From Prosthecobacter debontii (lineage in GTDB: Bacteria > Verrucomicrobiota > Verrucomicrobiia > Chthoniobacterales > Chthoniobacteraceae), in contig CAMAUI010000011.1 of NCBI GenBank assembly GCA_945861385.1, positions 1 through 57,597 of the forward strand: a stretch of 57,597 nucleotides of DNA, given 5' to 3'. The notes under the pieces are model-generated. The model was given only the letters and a program-made list of their open reading frames with translations. It did no database searches and was not told the origin of the DNA. This document shows, piece after piece, positions 44,663 through 52,948 of this stretch. A program made the translations under genes and the position numbers. Positions within the stretch are counted from its first letter, which is position 1. The number at the start of each line of letters is the position of its first letter.

Positions 44663-46012
44663 ATGGACTGGCCAACGCTCCTATGCGCCGACCGCCTCGG
44701 GCGCACCAAACCCGGCCACCGCGAGCCCGCCCGCTCCGACTTCCAGCGCGACAGCGACCGCATCATCTTCTCCAGCGCATTCCGCCGCTTGCAGGACAAG
44801 ACCCAAGTCTTCCCCCTCGCGGAAAATGACTTCGCCCGCACCCGCCTCACCCATTCCCTCGAAGTCGCCAGCGTCGGCCGCTCCCTTGGCACCCGCGTCG
44901 GCGCACACATCTGCGAAAAGCACGGCCTCGCCTCCGCCGGCCTCCACCCCTCGGACTTCGGCGACATCCTCCACGCCGCCGCCCTCGCCCACGACCTCGG
45001 CAACCCCCCCTTTGGGCACAGCGGCGAAGACGCCATCCGGCACTGGTTCAAAGACACCACCAACCCCATCGTCGCCCAGGCCCGCGAACGCCTCAGCGCC
45101 GCCACCATCGCCGACATCACCCACTACGAAGGCAACGCCCAAGGCTTCCGCATCCTCACCCGCCTCCAGATGCCCGACAACCCCGGCGGCCTCCAGCTCA
45201 CCTTCGCCACCCTCGGAGCCTTCACCAAATACCCCCGCGCCTCCATCATCGTCGCCAACCCCCACACAGGAGCCAGCACGAAAAAGCTCGGCTACTTCGC
45301 CACCGAACGCGAACACTTCCAGGCCGTCGCCATAGCCTGCAACCTCCCCTGGCGCTCCCTCGGCTGCTGCACCCGCCACCCCCTCGCCTTCCTCCTCGAA
45401 GCCGCCGACGACATCTGCTACCGCCTCGTGGACTTCGAAGACGGCCTCCACCTCGGCCACCTCCGCTACGAAGAAGTCCGCGACGCCTTCCTCGCCATCA
45501 TCCCCCGCCACCCCCGCGACCTCGAAGCCATGACCTCCCGCAAAGCCGCCATCGAGATGCTCCGCGCCATGGCCATAGGCGCCTGCCTCGATCAATGCAC
45601 CGCCGCATTCATTGAAAACGAACCCGGCATCCTCGCCGGCACATACGACACCCCACTGGTCGAAGCCATCCCAGCCACCGCCGCCCTCCGCGCCATCCAC
45701 GACCGCAGCCGCGAGACCATCTATAAAACCAACCGCGGAGCACAGATCGAAATCGCCGGCTACGAAGTCCTCGGCGGCCTGCTCGACCTCTTCATGAGCG
45801 CCGTCAACGACATCGCCGCCCAAGGCCACCGCGCCCCCCGCCGCAGCCACATCCTCCTCGGACAGCTCCCGAAAGACTGCGTCACCGCCGCCACCAACGA
45901 CAACCCCGCCGAGCGGATCATGCGTCTGCTCGACTACATCAGCGGCATGACCGACAGCTACGCCGTCTCCCTGCACCGGCGCCTGACGGGCATCGCCCTC
46001 CCTGGGAGGTAA
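44663..46012 (+). CDS. dgt: dGTP triphosphohydrolase (HD superfamily)
   Basis: Start at the ATG at 44663 (MDWPTLLCADRLGR), giving 449 residues. The HD-domain metal residues are in TRLTHSLEVASVGRS and ALAHDLGNPPFGHSGE, and later ADDICYRLVDFEDG; SSAFRRLQDKTQVFP is the family's opening. It hydrolyses dGTP to deoxyguanosine and triphosphate. Codons end in C to an unusual degree, which produces a long spurious open frame on the other strand. It is the last gene before a cluster of palindromic repeats. Confidence 0.93.
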   Translation: MDWPTLLCADRLGRTKPGHREPARSDFQRDSDRIIFSSAFRRLQDKTQVFPLAENDFARTRLTHSLEVASVGRSLGTRVGAHICEKHGLASAGLHPSDFGDILHAAALAHDLGNPPFGHSGEDAIRHWFKDTTNPIVAQARERLSAATIADITHYEGNAQGFRILTRLQMPDNPGGLQLTFATLGAFTKYPRASIIVANPHTGASTKKLGYFATEREHFQAVAIACNLPWRSLGCCTRHPLAFLLEAADDICYRLVDFEDGLHLGHLRYEEVRDAFLAIIPRHPRDLEAMTSRKAAIEMLRAMAIGACLDQCTAAFIENEPGILAGTYDTPLVEAIPATAALRAIHDRSRETIYKTNRGAQIEIAGYEVLGGLLDLFMSAVNDIAAQGHRAPRRSHILLGQLPKDCVTAATNDNPAERIMRLLDYISGMTDSYAVSLHRRLTGIALPGR

Positions 46013-46349
46013 AGATGAGCGGCCTGCCAAGGGGCTTTGGCTCCGGGCAAAGAGGTGAAGAAGGCGCTCCACCGTGGGGCAGGCGGCCCGCCTGCCAGTT
46101 AGGCAGTCCCCTACACGCGGGCTTACGTACCTGGATCGCAGGAAATAAGGTCCTTTTGCTTGGGACTGCCCAACCGGCAGGCGAGCCGCCTGCCCCACTT
46201 GCTCCGTGCTTGCGCAACCGGCTCCCATATTAAAGAGGTGCTTCTGCTTCAGATCGCCCAACCGGCAGGCGGGCCGCCTGCCCCACGGGGGCGAGCCGCC
46301 TGCTCCACGCAAACCTTGACCCCTCTGGCCCGGACTCTACCCTTTTCCC
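46013..46349. repeat. Cluster of GC-rich palindromic repeats between dgt and a spermidine-synthase-like gene
   Basis: No gene in this 337-bp stretch. A 37-bp unit at 46074-46110 recurs inverted at 46162-46198 (34 of 37 identical), and its palindromic core (GGCAGGCGG/CCGCCTGCC) appears again near 46261-46286 and, incomplete, near 46290-46308. The arms can fold locally and with each other. REP-like. Confidence 0.85.
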
Positions 46350-48461
46350 ATGCCCGGCGCCATTCACATACTCCCCTTATTTAAGTACCTGTACGCCACC
46401 ACCACCGCCCTTTCCGCCTTCCTCCTCTTCCTCGTCCAGCCGATCATCGCCAAACAGATCCTTCCCTGGTTTGGCGGGTCGGCGGCGGTCTGGACCACTT
46501 GCCTCCTCTTCTTCCAGCTCGTCCTGCTCGCCGGTTACTTCTATTCCGACGCCCTCATCCGGCGGGTGAAACCGGGGCGGCAGGCGATCATCCATACCGT
46601 ATTGCTCGTGCTCAGCCTGCTGGTGCTCCCGATCATCCCGCGCGAGGCGTTCAAGCCGGACGCGCCGGTGGCCGCGGGGCCGGCGGGGCAGATTCTGCTC
46701 CTGCTCGCGGCGACCATCGGGCTGCCTTACCTGATGCTCTCGACGACCGGGCCGCTGGTGCAAGCGTGGTTCGCACGGAGATATGAGGGGGGGAAGGTTT
46801 ACCGTCTTTATGCGCTGAGTAATGTGGCATCGCTCGCCGCGCTCGCGGCCTACCCGCCGCTGATCGAGCCACATGCCTCCGGGCGGATGCAATCCTGGGG
46901 CTGGAGCGCGGGCTATGTGGTCTTCGCGATACTGGCAGCAGCGGCGGCGTGGGGGTCATCGAGGCTGCCGGTAAAGAGTGTGATGGAGCCGCAGCCGGAG
47001 GCCGGGGAAGGGGCGGATAACACGGCAGCGCCCACTTTCAAAGACCAGATGCTCTGGCTGCTGCTGGCGGCGCTGGGGTCGGTGATGCTCCTGGCTGTGA
47101 CCAATCATGTGACGCAGAACGTCGCCTCGGTGCCCTTCCTCTGGGCGCTGATGCTGGCAATCTACCTGCTAACCTTCATCCTGTGTTTCGACGGCAGGGG
47201 CTGGTACCGGCGGGGGGTGTTCGTGGTGCTGGCGGGTGTGGTGTCGCTGCTCATGCTGGCGGCGCTCAGTTGGTGCGTGAAGGTGGATGCTGCCACTGGC
47301 GCTTACACTATAAAGAGGGGGGTTCTGGCGCTCTCGTGGGCGGTGCCTCTGTATGCGGCGGGCCTCTTTATCTGCTGCATGTTCTGCCACGGCGAACTGG
47401 TGGCCCGGAAGCCTGCGCCCCGCCACCTCACGCGCTTTTACCTGATGGTCTCGCTGGGTGGCGCAGTGGGTGGGCTGCTCGTGGGGGTGGTGGCGCCGGT
47501 GGTGTGGTCGTGGTACTGGGAAGTCCCGCTGGCGCTTGCGCTGGTGACGGTGCTGGGTACGGGCTTATCGAGGGGCTGGCTGAGGCTCTCGGGGGCGGTG
47601 TGCTTCTGTGCAGCGGTGGCGGGGTGTCTGGACTACAGCCGCTTCATCCGGGAGGATTGCGTGGTGATGCGGCGCAATTTTTACGGTGTGCTCCGGGTAA
47701 AGGCGACGGCGCCGGATAGCGATGAATTCGCAAAGTGGCGTCTATGGCATGGTGTGATCACGCACGGTGAGCAGTACCGCGGGGCGAAACGGAGGCTGCT
47801 GGCCACTACTTATTATGGTGAGCAGTCGGGAGTCGCGCGCTGTCTGCTGAGTCTGCGGGCGCAGAAGGCGGCGGGAGCGGGTCAGAGGGTTGGCTTGATC
47901 GGGCTGGGTGTCGGCACGCTGGCGGCCTATGGGAAGGCGGGCGACCTTTATAGGATATACGAGCTGAACCCGCAGGTGCTGGAGGTGGCGCGCACGCAGT
48001 TCTCTTATTTGTCCCAAAGCCCGGCGACCATCGAGACGCCGCTGGGCGATGCGCGCCTCGTGCTCGAGAAGGAAGCGGGGCAAGCGTTCGACGTGCTGGT
48101 GATTGATGCCTTCGCGAGTGACGCCATTCCCGTCCACCTCATCACCAGGGAGGCGATCGCACTTTACCGGCGGCACGTCGGGGAGGAGGGTGCGATCGTC
48201 TTTAATATCACCAATCGCTACCTGGACCTGACCAGCCAGGTGCGGCTGCTCGGGGATGAGATCGGGTGGGAGGTGGTGCGTGTGGTTCACGATCCGCCGA
48301 GATCCAGTCCGCTGTATTACTCCGAGTGGGTGGTGATGACGGGCAACAAGGCGCTGCTCAAGGCGCTGAGAAGCAGGGGCACGGTGGAGGAAGTCCAGGC
48401 GGCACCGGGCCGGCGCATCTGGACGGATGACTACAATAACCTGTTTGAAGTTCTGAAGTAA
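46350..48461 (+). CDS. Membrane protein with spermidine-synthase-like domain
   Basis: A 703-residue protein in two halves. Residues 1 to about 430 carry about ten to twelve membrane helices (first: LYATTTALSAFLLFLVQPII, with the common FLVQP.ia..lLP.fGGS opening of fused membrane/spermidine synthases). The C-terminal domain is a Rossmann methyltransferase-like fold: VGLIGLGVGTLAAYG, IYELNPQVLEVA, PLGDARLVLE and FDVLVIDAFASDAIPVHL, matching SpeE-type enzymes. Such fused proteins are common in soil bacteria and mostly without assigned activity. Polyamine synthesis is not proven. The gene is bounded on both sides by repeat clusters of different type. Confidence 0.83.
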   Translation: MPGAIHILPLFKYLYATTTALSAFLLFLVQPIIAKQILPWFGGSAAVWTTCLLFFQLVLLAGYFYSDALIRRVKPGRQAIIHTVLLVLSLLVLPIIPREAFKPDAPVAAGPAGQILLLLAATIGLPYLMLSTTGPLVQAWFARRYEGGKVYRLYALSNVASLAALAAYPPLIEPHASGRMQSWGWSAGYVVFAILAAAAAWGSSRLPVKSVMEPQPEAGEGADNTAAPTFKDQMLWLLLAALGSVMLLAVTNHVTQNVASVPFLWALMLAIYLLTFILCFDGRGWYRRGVFVVLAGVVSLLMLAALSWCVKVDAATGAYTIKRGVLALSWAVPLYAAGLFICCMFCHGELVARKPAPRHLTRFYLMVSLGGAVGGLLVGVVAPVVWSWYWEVPLALALVTVLGTGLSRGWLRLSGAVCFCAAVAGCLDYSRFIREDCVVMRRNFYGVLRVKATAPDSDEFAKWRLWHGVITHGEQYRGAKRRLLATTYYGEQSGVARCLLSLRAQKAAGAGQRVGLIGLGVGTLAAYGKAGDLYRIYELNPQVLEVARTQFSYLSQSPATIETPLGDARLVLEKEAGQAFDVLVIDAFASDAIPVHLITREAIALYRRHVGEEGAIVFNITNRYLDLTSQVRLLGDEIGWEVVRVVHDPPRSSPLYYSEWVVMTGNKALLKALRSRGTVEEVQAAPGRRIWTDDYNNLFEVLK

Positions 48462-48466
48462 GCCCA

Positions 48467-48699
48467 GTGGCGCAAGCCGCCGGCTTGCGAGAGCGGCTCT
48501 GTATGCGGGAGGTGCAAACCCTGTACTCGGGAGGTATAGGCTCTGTACCCGGCAGGACACGTGGCGCAAGCCGCCGGCTTGCGAGCCTGTGGCTAACGGC
48601 TTGCGAGCCTTTGGCCGCCGGCTTGCGAACGTTTGGCTATCCATTAGGCCAACCCAAGGGCGGCGTACCATGCTCTCGCAAGCCAGCGGCTTGCGCCAC
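48467..48699. repeat. Second palindromic repeat cluster (GCAAGCC-GGCTTGC family)
   Basis: A 25-bp unit is found at 48467-48491 and 48561-48585 (identical) and inverted at 48675-48699 (24 of 25). Partial units lie at about 48594-48606 and 48614-48631. Each core folds as GCAAGCCGCCGGCTTGC. Between the first two units three degenerate copies of a 'ctgta(c)…gggagg' motif (48499-48555) occur in tandem. Confidence 0.88.
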
Positions 48700-48742
48700 T
48701 TATTGACTGGCCTCCGGCCCGGGAAGCGGCTATCTTTTGCCG

Positions 48743-49495
48743 ATGAAGCCTCTCATTTTATCACTCGCCGCGCTGGCCATGCCCGCTCTCGCGCTGACTG
48801 ACGCCGAGCTGGAGGGGATCGGGAAGCGGGTGTGGCAGAATGAATGCGGCGGAACCCGCGTGGGTCTGGCCTCGTGGAATGACGGGGAGGCGTTCGCGTC
48901 GCTGGGGATCGGTCACTTTATATGGTATCCCGACGGGGCGCGGGGGCCGTTCGAGGAGAGTTTCCCGGCCTTGGTAAGGTTCCTCGTGGGGGAAGGGGTG
49001 AAGGTGCCGGTCTGGATGAAGGGGCCGTGTCCGTGGAATACGCGGGCGGAGTTCCGGGCGGCGGAGGATGGGGCGCAGGTGGGGGCGCTCCGGGATCTGC
49101 TGGCGGGGACGGTGCGGGAGCAGGGCAGGTTCCTGGCGAGGAGGATGGAGACGGCGTTGCCGAAGCTGCTGGCCGCGGTGCCAAAGGGCGGCAGGGCTGG
49201 GGTCGAGGGGCAGTTCAAGCGGCTCGCAGGGTCGGCGGCGGGGACGTTCGCGCTGGTGGATTACGTGAATTTCAAGGGCGAGGGAACGGACGCGAGGGAG
49301 CGTTACAAGGGCGCGGGCTGGGGCCTTTTGCAGGTGATCGAGGGGATGACCGGACGCGGGCCGGGGGCTGCAAGGGAGTTTGGGGAGTCGGCCGCGAAGG
49401 TGCTCGCGCGCCGTGTGAAGAATGCGCCGCCGGAGCGCAATGAGGGTCGCTGGCTGGCTGGCTGGCTCGTCCGCGTGCGGGCTTACGGCAGGTAG
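48743..49495 (+). CDS. Unrecognised secreted protein
   Basis: Start at the ATG at 48743 (a TTG two codons earlier is possible), giving 250 residues with a signal peptide (MKPLILSLAALAMPALALTD). I cannot name a family with certainty. Marked features are VWQNECGGTRVGLASWNDGE, LGIGHFIWYPDG and GPFEESFPALVRFLVGEGV in the first half, reminiscent of enzymes with a Glu near the N-terminus acting on cell-wall or sugar polymers, and YKGAGWGLLQVIEGM later. One pair of cysteines (in NECGG and GPCPWN) could form a disulfide. Convergent with the patatin gene, 1 bp apart. Confidence 0.55.
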   Translation: MKPLILSLAALAMPALALTDAELEGIGKRVWQNECGGTRVGLASWNDGEAFASLGIGHFIWYPDGARGPFEESFPALVRFLVGEGVKVPVWMKGPCPWNTRAEFRAAEDGAQVGALRDLLAGTVREQGRFLARRMETALPKLLAAVPKGGRAGVEGQFKRLAGSAAGTFALVDYVNFKGEGTDARERYKGAGWGLLQVIEGMTGRGPGAAREFGESAAKVLARRVKNAPPERNEGRWLAGWLVRVRAYGR

Positions 49496-49496
49496 C

Positions 49497-51857
49497 TCAG
49501 GGGATGAGGTTTTTGTTTCCCGCCGAAAACGGGATTTTCGCGGCGGCGGGATTTCCGAGCATCTGCATGACGCCAACCATCCGCGCGGGGTTGAAGTCAG
49601 CGGGCCGCGCGCTGGGATCCTCGCCGGCCCACTTTTCATGCGCGGACTTGCTCCATTGCCAGAGCTGGCGGTTCATTTCGAGGCATGAGGGCCCGGAGAG
49701 CGACCAGCCGAGCGGGAGCAGCACGTCGCTGCGATTGAGGCGGAAATGCAGGAACCGGGAGCGCAGGTCCGACGCCTTGGGGAAGACCGGATAGTCGGCA
49801 CCCTCGGCGGCCGTCTGCTGCACGGCTGTGCGCGTGAATGTCAGCTGCGGCGCGGGGCTGAACTCGTAAAATGCGGCGGCCTTTGCAAGCGAGCCGCGTG
49901 ATTCCCGCGTGTGCAGCAGGGCGCGGATGGGCGCGAGGGATTCGCTCGCGAAGGCATCCGGCATGGCCTTGAGCATTTCGTGCGTGGTCGTGAGCGCCGG
50001 GCTTTGCGAGATGCCGATGCTGGCGAAAAAGAAGCCGGCGCGCGCGTAGTCCTGCGCGAGTCTTGCGGCCTCGGCTTGCAATGCGACGTCGGGAGCGCCG
50101 GGCTCGTTGCTGATGAGGATGAGGACGGGGATGACTTTTTCCGGGCTTTGCTCCCGCGCAATTTCGTCGTTCACGATGCGGAGGATCTCGACGGCGGTGA
50201 CGGTGCCGGAGTTCTCGAAGTAGCCGCCATCCACGATGCGCTTGTCGTTGCTGATGCGCCCGGCGGGGCTGAAGTACGTGAAGCGCGCGCTGAGGTGGAC
50301 GGCGCTGCTGAGGGTGAAGTCGCGGCCCTCGGGGAGGTGGTTGGCGGCGTCGAAGGCGTCGAGGAAGCGGGCGCCGGCGTCGTTGCGGATGGGGACGTTG
50401 CTGGCGATAAGGCGCTGGCCGGTCTCGACGACGGTGGCGTTGAGGAAGAGATTCGGGAGCAGAGGCGCGCCGGGCGGGCGCTCGCTCCAGAGCTTGTGGA
50501 AGGGATCGGCAAAGCGGTTGGTCTTGCCGTTGATTTGTTCGCGCCACGTGACTTCCCACGAGCGTTCGAGGGCGCGGGCCCGGTCGGCGGCATCCCACGA
50601 GAATGGCAGGAATCGCTGGAGCATGTCGGGGAAAAACATCTTCGCCATGAGCGGCGCGAGATGGTCGCGGCTGAGCATGTTCTCGGCGCCCTGGGTGCTG
50701 GCGCCGTTATCATCGGCGCACATCGCGGTGAAGACTGCCGCGCCAAGGCTGCCGCCGGAGACGCCCGAGAGCGCGAAGACGTGCGGCGCGAATTCCAAGG
50801 GCCGCGGGCCACCGACGTTTGGGGCGAGCGAGAGATCCTGGAGCGTGCAGAGCACTTTCGCCGTCCAGAACGCGGCGCGGATTCCCCCGCCCTCCGCGGC
50901 GACGATGAAGAGCGGGCGCGGCATGCCCGGCGGCAGGGGCTGTTGTTTTTGGATCTGCTCATGCCACGTCCGGTACTGCTCGCGGAGGCTCGGGCGTTCC
51001 GGCGGGAGCGTGGCGGCGACAGTGTGGACTTTGTGGTTGTCCATCCAGAGGCTAAAGACGAGCGCGGCGACCAGTGCGCCGCTGAGGAGCGGAAGGCGGT
51101 AGCGGAGCGCGAGGAGACGGAGGAAATTGAGGAACGTGACCCACGCGCACCCGCCGATGCAGAAGATGGTGGCGGCACCGAAGCTCCGGCCGATCCCGTC
51201 CCATCCGTATGCAAAAAGGAGAATGAGGGAGGCGGTGACGATGAGCATCGCAAGCGCATACACGCGGAGCAATGTGTGCTGGCGGTCCTCGCCGGAGCGG
51301 AGCCGCAGCGAGAAGGGCTGGCGTGCGGGGGCCGGAGGCGCGGCGGTGATTTTCCGGAGCCTCCGGATCGTGGACAGGGCGAGGAATGCGGCGAGCACCG
51401 CGTAAATGGCCGCCATCGCGTAGAGCCAGCTCTTTCCCGTGCCCGGCGATGACCAGCCGCTGCGGAAAAAGCCCACGGCGATCCCCGTGTGAACCAGCGA
51501 GGCGCACGCCTTGGGGATCCACACTTGCGCGCGAGCCATCCCGAGCGGGTCGGGGAGAAGCTGCGGAGGAAATACCGGGTAATCGAAATGGAGAAGCGCG
51601 GACGCCCAGAATCGCGTGAGGTGTGCAAAGAGAATGGAAACGGCCGCAAAAAACAGCAGGTCGGGAAAACGGGATTCCCCATCCGCGTAGGGAGCCTCGA
51701 CCAATGTGTGCAGCATCTCGATTCCCTGCGGAACCACGGCGAACGCGACCGCAACCGCGAGCGGGACGATGACCGAGTAGCAGATGATGCGGACGAGTTG
51801 CCAGTATGCGCGGACGGACTTGTCGTGCGGTGGTGGCGAGGCGTTTCCGGTGGTCAT
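49497..51857 (-). CDS. Patatin-like phospholipase with N-terminal membrane domain
   Basis: Start taken at the ATG at 51855-51857 (MTTGNASPPPHD), giving 786 residues; 22 more are possible. About seven membrane helices lie in residues 20-275. Then comes a patatin domain: oxyanion GGG at 323-325 (AEGGGIRAAFW), nucleophile S367 in LSGVSGGSLGAAV, and catalytic D543 in VDGGYFENSGT, so the Ser–Asp dyad is complete. It should cut phospholipids or other lipid esters at the membrane. Membrane-fused patatins of this length are uncommon outside environmental bacteria. No partner gene is evident. Confidence 0.87.
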   Translation of the reverse strand: MTTGNASPPPHDKSVRAYWQLVRIICYSVIVPLAVAVAFAVVPQGIEMLHTLVEAPYADGESRFPDLLFFAAVSILFAHLTRFWASALLHFDYPVFPPQLLPDPLGMARAQVWIPKACASLVHTGIAVGFFRSGWSSPGTGKSWLYAMAAIYAVLAAFLALSTIRRLRKITAAPPAPARQPFSLRLRSGEDRQHTLLRVYALAMLIVTASLILLFAYGWDGIGRSFGAATIFCIGGCAWVTFLNFLRLLALRYRLPLLSGALVAALVFSLWMDNHKVHTVAATLPPERPSLREQYRTWHEQIQKQQPLPPGMPRPLFIVAAEGGGIRAAFWTAKVLCTLQDLSLAPNVGGPRPLEFAPHVFALSGVSGGSLGAAVFTAMCADDNGASTQGAENMLSRDHLAPLMAKMFFPDMLQRFLPFSWDAADRARALERSWEVTWREQINGKTNRFADPFHKLWSERPPGAPLLPNLFLNATVVETGQRLIASNVPIRNDAGARFLDAFDAANHLPEGRDFTLSSAVHLSARFTYFSPAGRISNDKRIVDGGYFENSGTVTAVEILRIVNDEIAREQSPEKVIPVLILISNEPGAPDVALQAEAARLAQDYARAGFFFASIGISQSPALTTTHEMLKAMPDAFASESLAPIRALLHTRESRGSLAKAAAFYEFSPAPQLTFTRTAVQQTAAEGADYPVFPKASDLRSRFLHFRLNRSDVLLPLGWSLSGPSCLEMNRQLWQWSKSAHEKWAGEDPSARPADFNPARMVGVMQMLGNPAAAKIPFSAGNKNLIP

Positions 51858-52222
51858 GTGGGCAGTGGTTGGGCTGGCTGTGTTGCAGGACTGGGTTGCG
51901 GGCGGCGCGTGGGTCCCCTGCACACGCCCGCAACCTGTTTGCCCCGGTTGTTACACCGAATCGGGAATCAGCACAGACCTTTCGATCCGCACTGAACGTG
52001 GTGCTGTTTTGCCGGAAATCCCCGCATTTGGAAATGGGGTGAAACCCTGAAAATGGGGAAGGGAATCCCCTTGGTTTTCCGCTGATGGTTCGCGCGTGTT
52101 GATTTTGTGAAATGCCTCTTGTGTCATCGGACCGCAACTGCCATTCAAAGCGCACCTCCTCCGCGCAGAATGGTAACGCAGCCCGGCTATCACTCTGCGC
52201 ATCGGAGTGAAAACCACGCATC
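51858..52222. other. 365-bp gap between divergent genes
   Basis: Separates the patatin gene (minus) from the broken response regulator (plus). The stretch is less GC-rich than its surroundings at 51950-52110 and presumably holds promoters for both. A short GGGGAAGGGAATCCCCTT inverted repeat lies near 52050-52070; nothing further could be assigned. Confidence 0.5.
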
Positions 52223-52897
52223 ATGTTTCCAATACCAGCCGCTGCAACACCGCCCGAATCCCCCGGGACGAAGCGCATCTCCGTGCTCCTTGTGGACGAT
52301 CACGCCTAAATCCGGCAGATGCTCGCATTCCTGATCCCGCGTGAGGGCCCGTATGAGATCGTGGCTGAGGCTGCGACCGGGAGCCAGGCAATGGATCGCT
52401 GGCGCGAATTCAAGCCGGATCTCGTCGTTGTTGATCTTCTGCTTCCGGGGATGAGCGGGGTCGAGCTGGTTCGCCGCCTGCGCAGCGAGGCAAAGGATCT
52501 CCGCATGCTCGTGTACTCCGGAACCGCCAGCAAGGATCTCATCGCCGAGGCCATGCTGGAGCACCCGGATGGTTTCGTACACAAGGAGGACACCCTCGAT
52601 GTATTGCGCGAGGCTCTGCGCGCGGTCGCGGCGGGCAGCGCATACTTCACGCCGATGGCGAAGGATTCCGTGCGAAATGCCACAAGCCAGCGGTTGTCAA
52701 AGCTCACGAACCGCGAACGCTCGATCGTGCAATTCGTCGCCGAGGGCTGCGGAAACAAGGAGATCGCCGCGAGACTCTCGCTTTCCATCAAGACCGTGGA
52801 GGGACACCGGGCGAGCATCGCGGAAAAACTCGACATCCACGACGTGGCGACGCTCACCCGCTTCGCCATCCGGCAGGGGATGGTCTCCATCGAATAG
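52223..52897 (+). pseudogene. NarL/FixJ-type response regulator interrupted by one in-frame TAA
   Basis: From the ATG at 52223 the frame reads a normal receiver start, KRISVLLVDDHA, then TAA (52307-52309) and goes straight on with IRQMLAFLIPREG. The rest is intact: phospho-acceptor segment DLVVVDLLLPGMSG, conserved Thr/Ser (LVYSGTAS), Lys (GFVHKED), and a LuxR-type HTH (LTNRERSIVQFVAEGCGNKEIAARLSLS, in part). Without the stop it would be 224 residues, the normal size. Translation from the ATG at 52319 would lack the first strand and the acidic pair. A real nonsense mutation, read-through, or a base error are all possible. No sensor kinase gene is adjacent. Confidence 0.8.
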
Positions 52898-52948
52898 CGG
52901 CGTTTGCGCTCGCATGCAGGGGGCGCGTTGCGTTTGTTCCGCGGCTGA

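Noticed and set aside
44681-46312. A 543-codon open frame on the minus strand across dgt and the adjacent repeats
   Set aside because: It is the mirror of dgt's strong C-ending codon bias, gives Gly/Val/Glu-rich text without motifs and runs into the repeat cluster; dgt has all catalytic motifs.
46013-48736. CRISPR array in the repeat clusters
   Set aside because: Units are palindromic, in mixed orientation and irregularly spaced; no cas genes are present.
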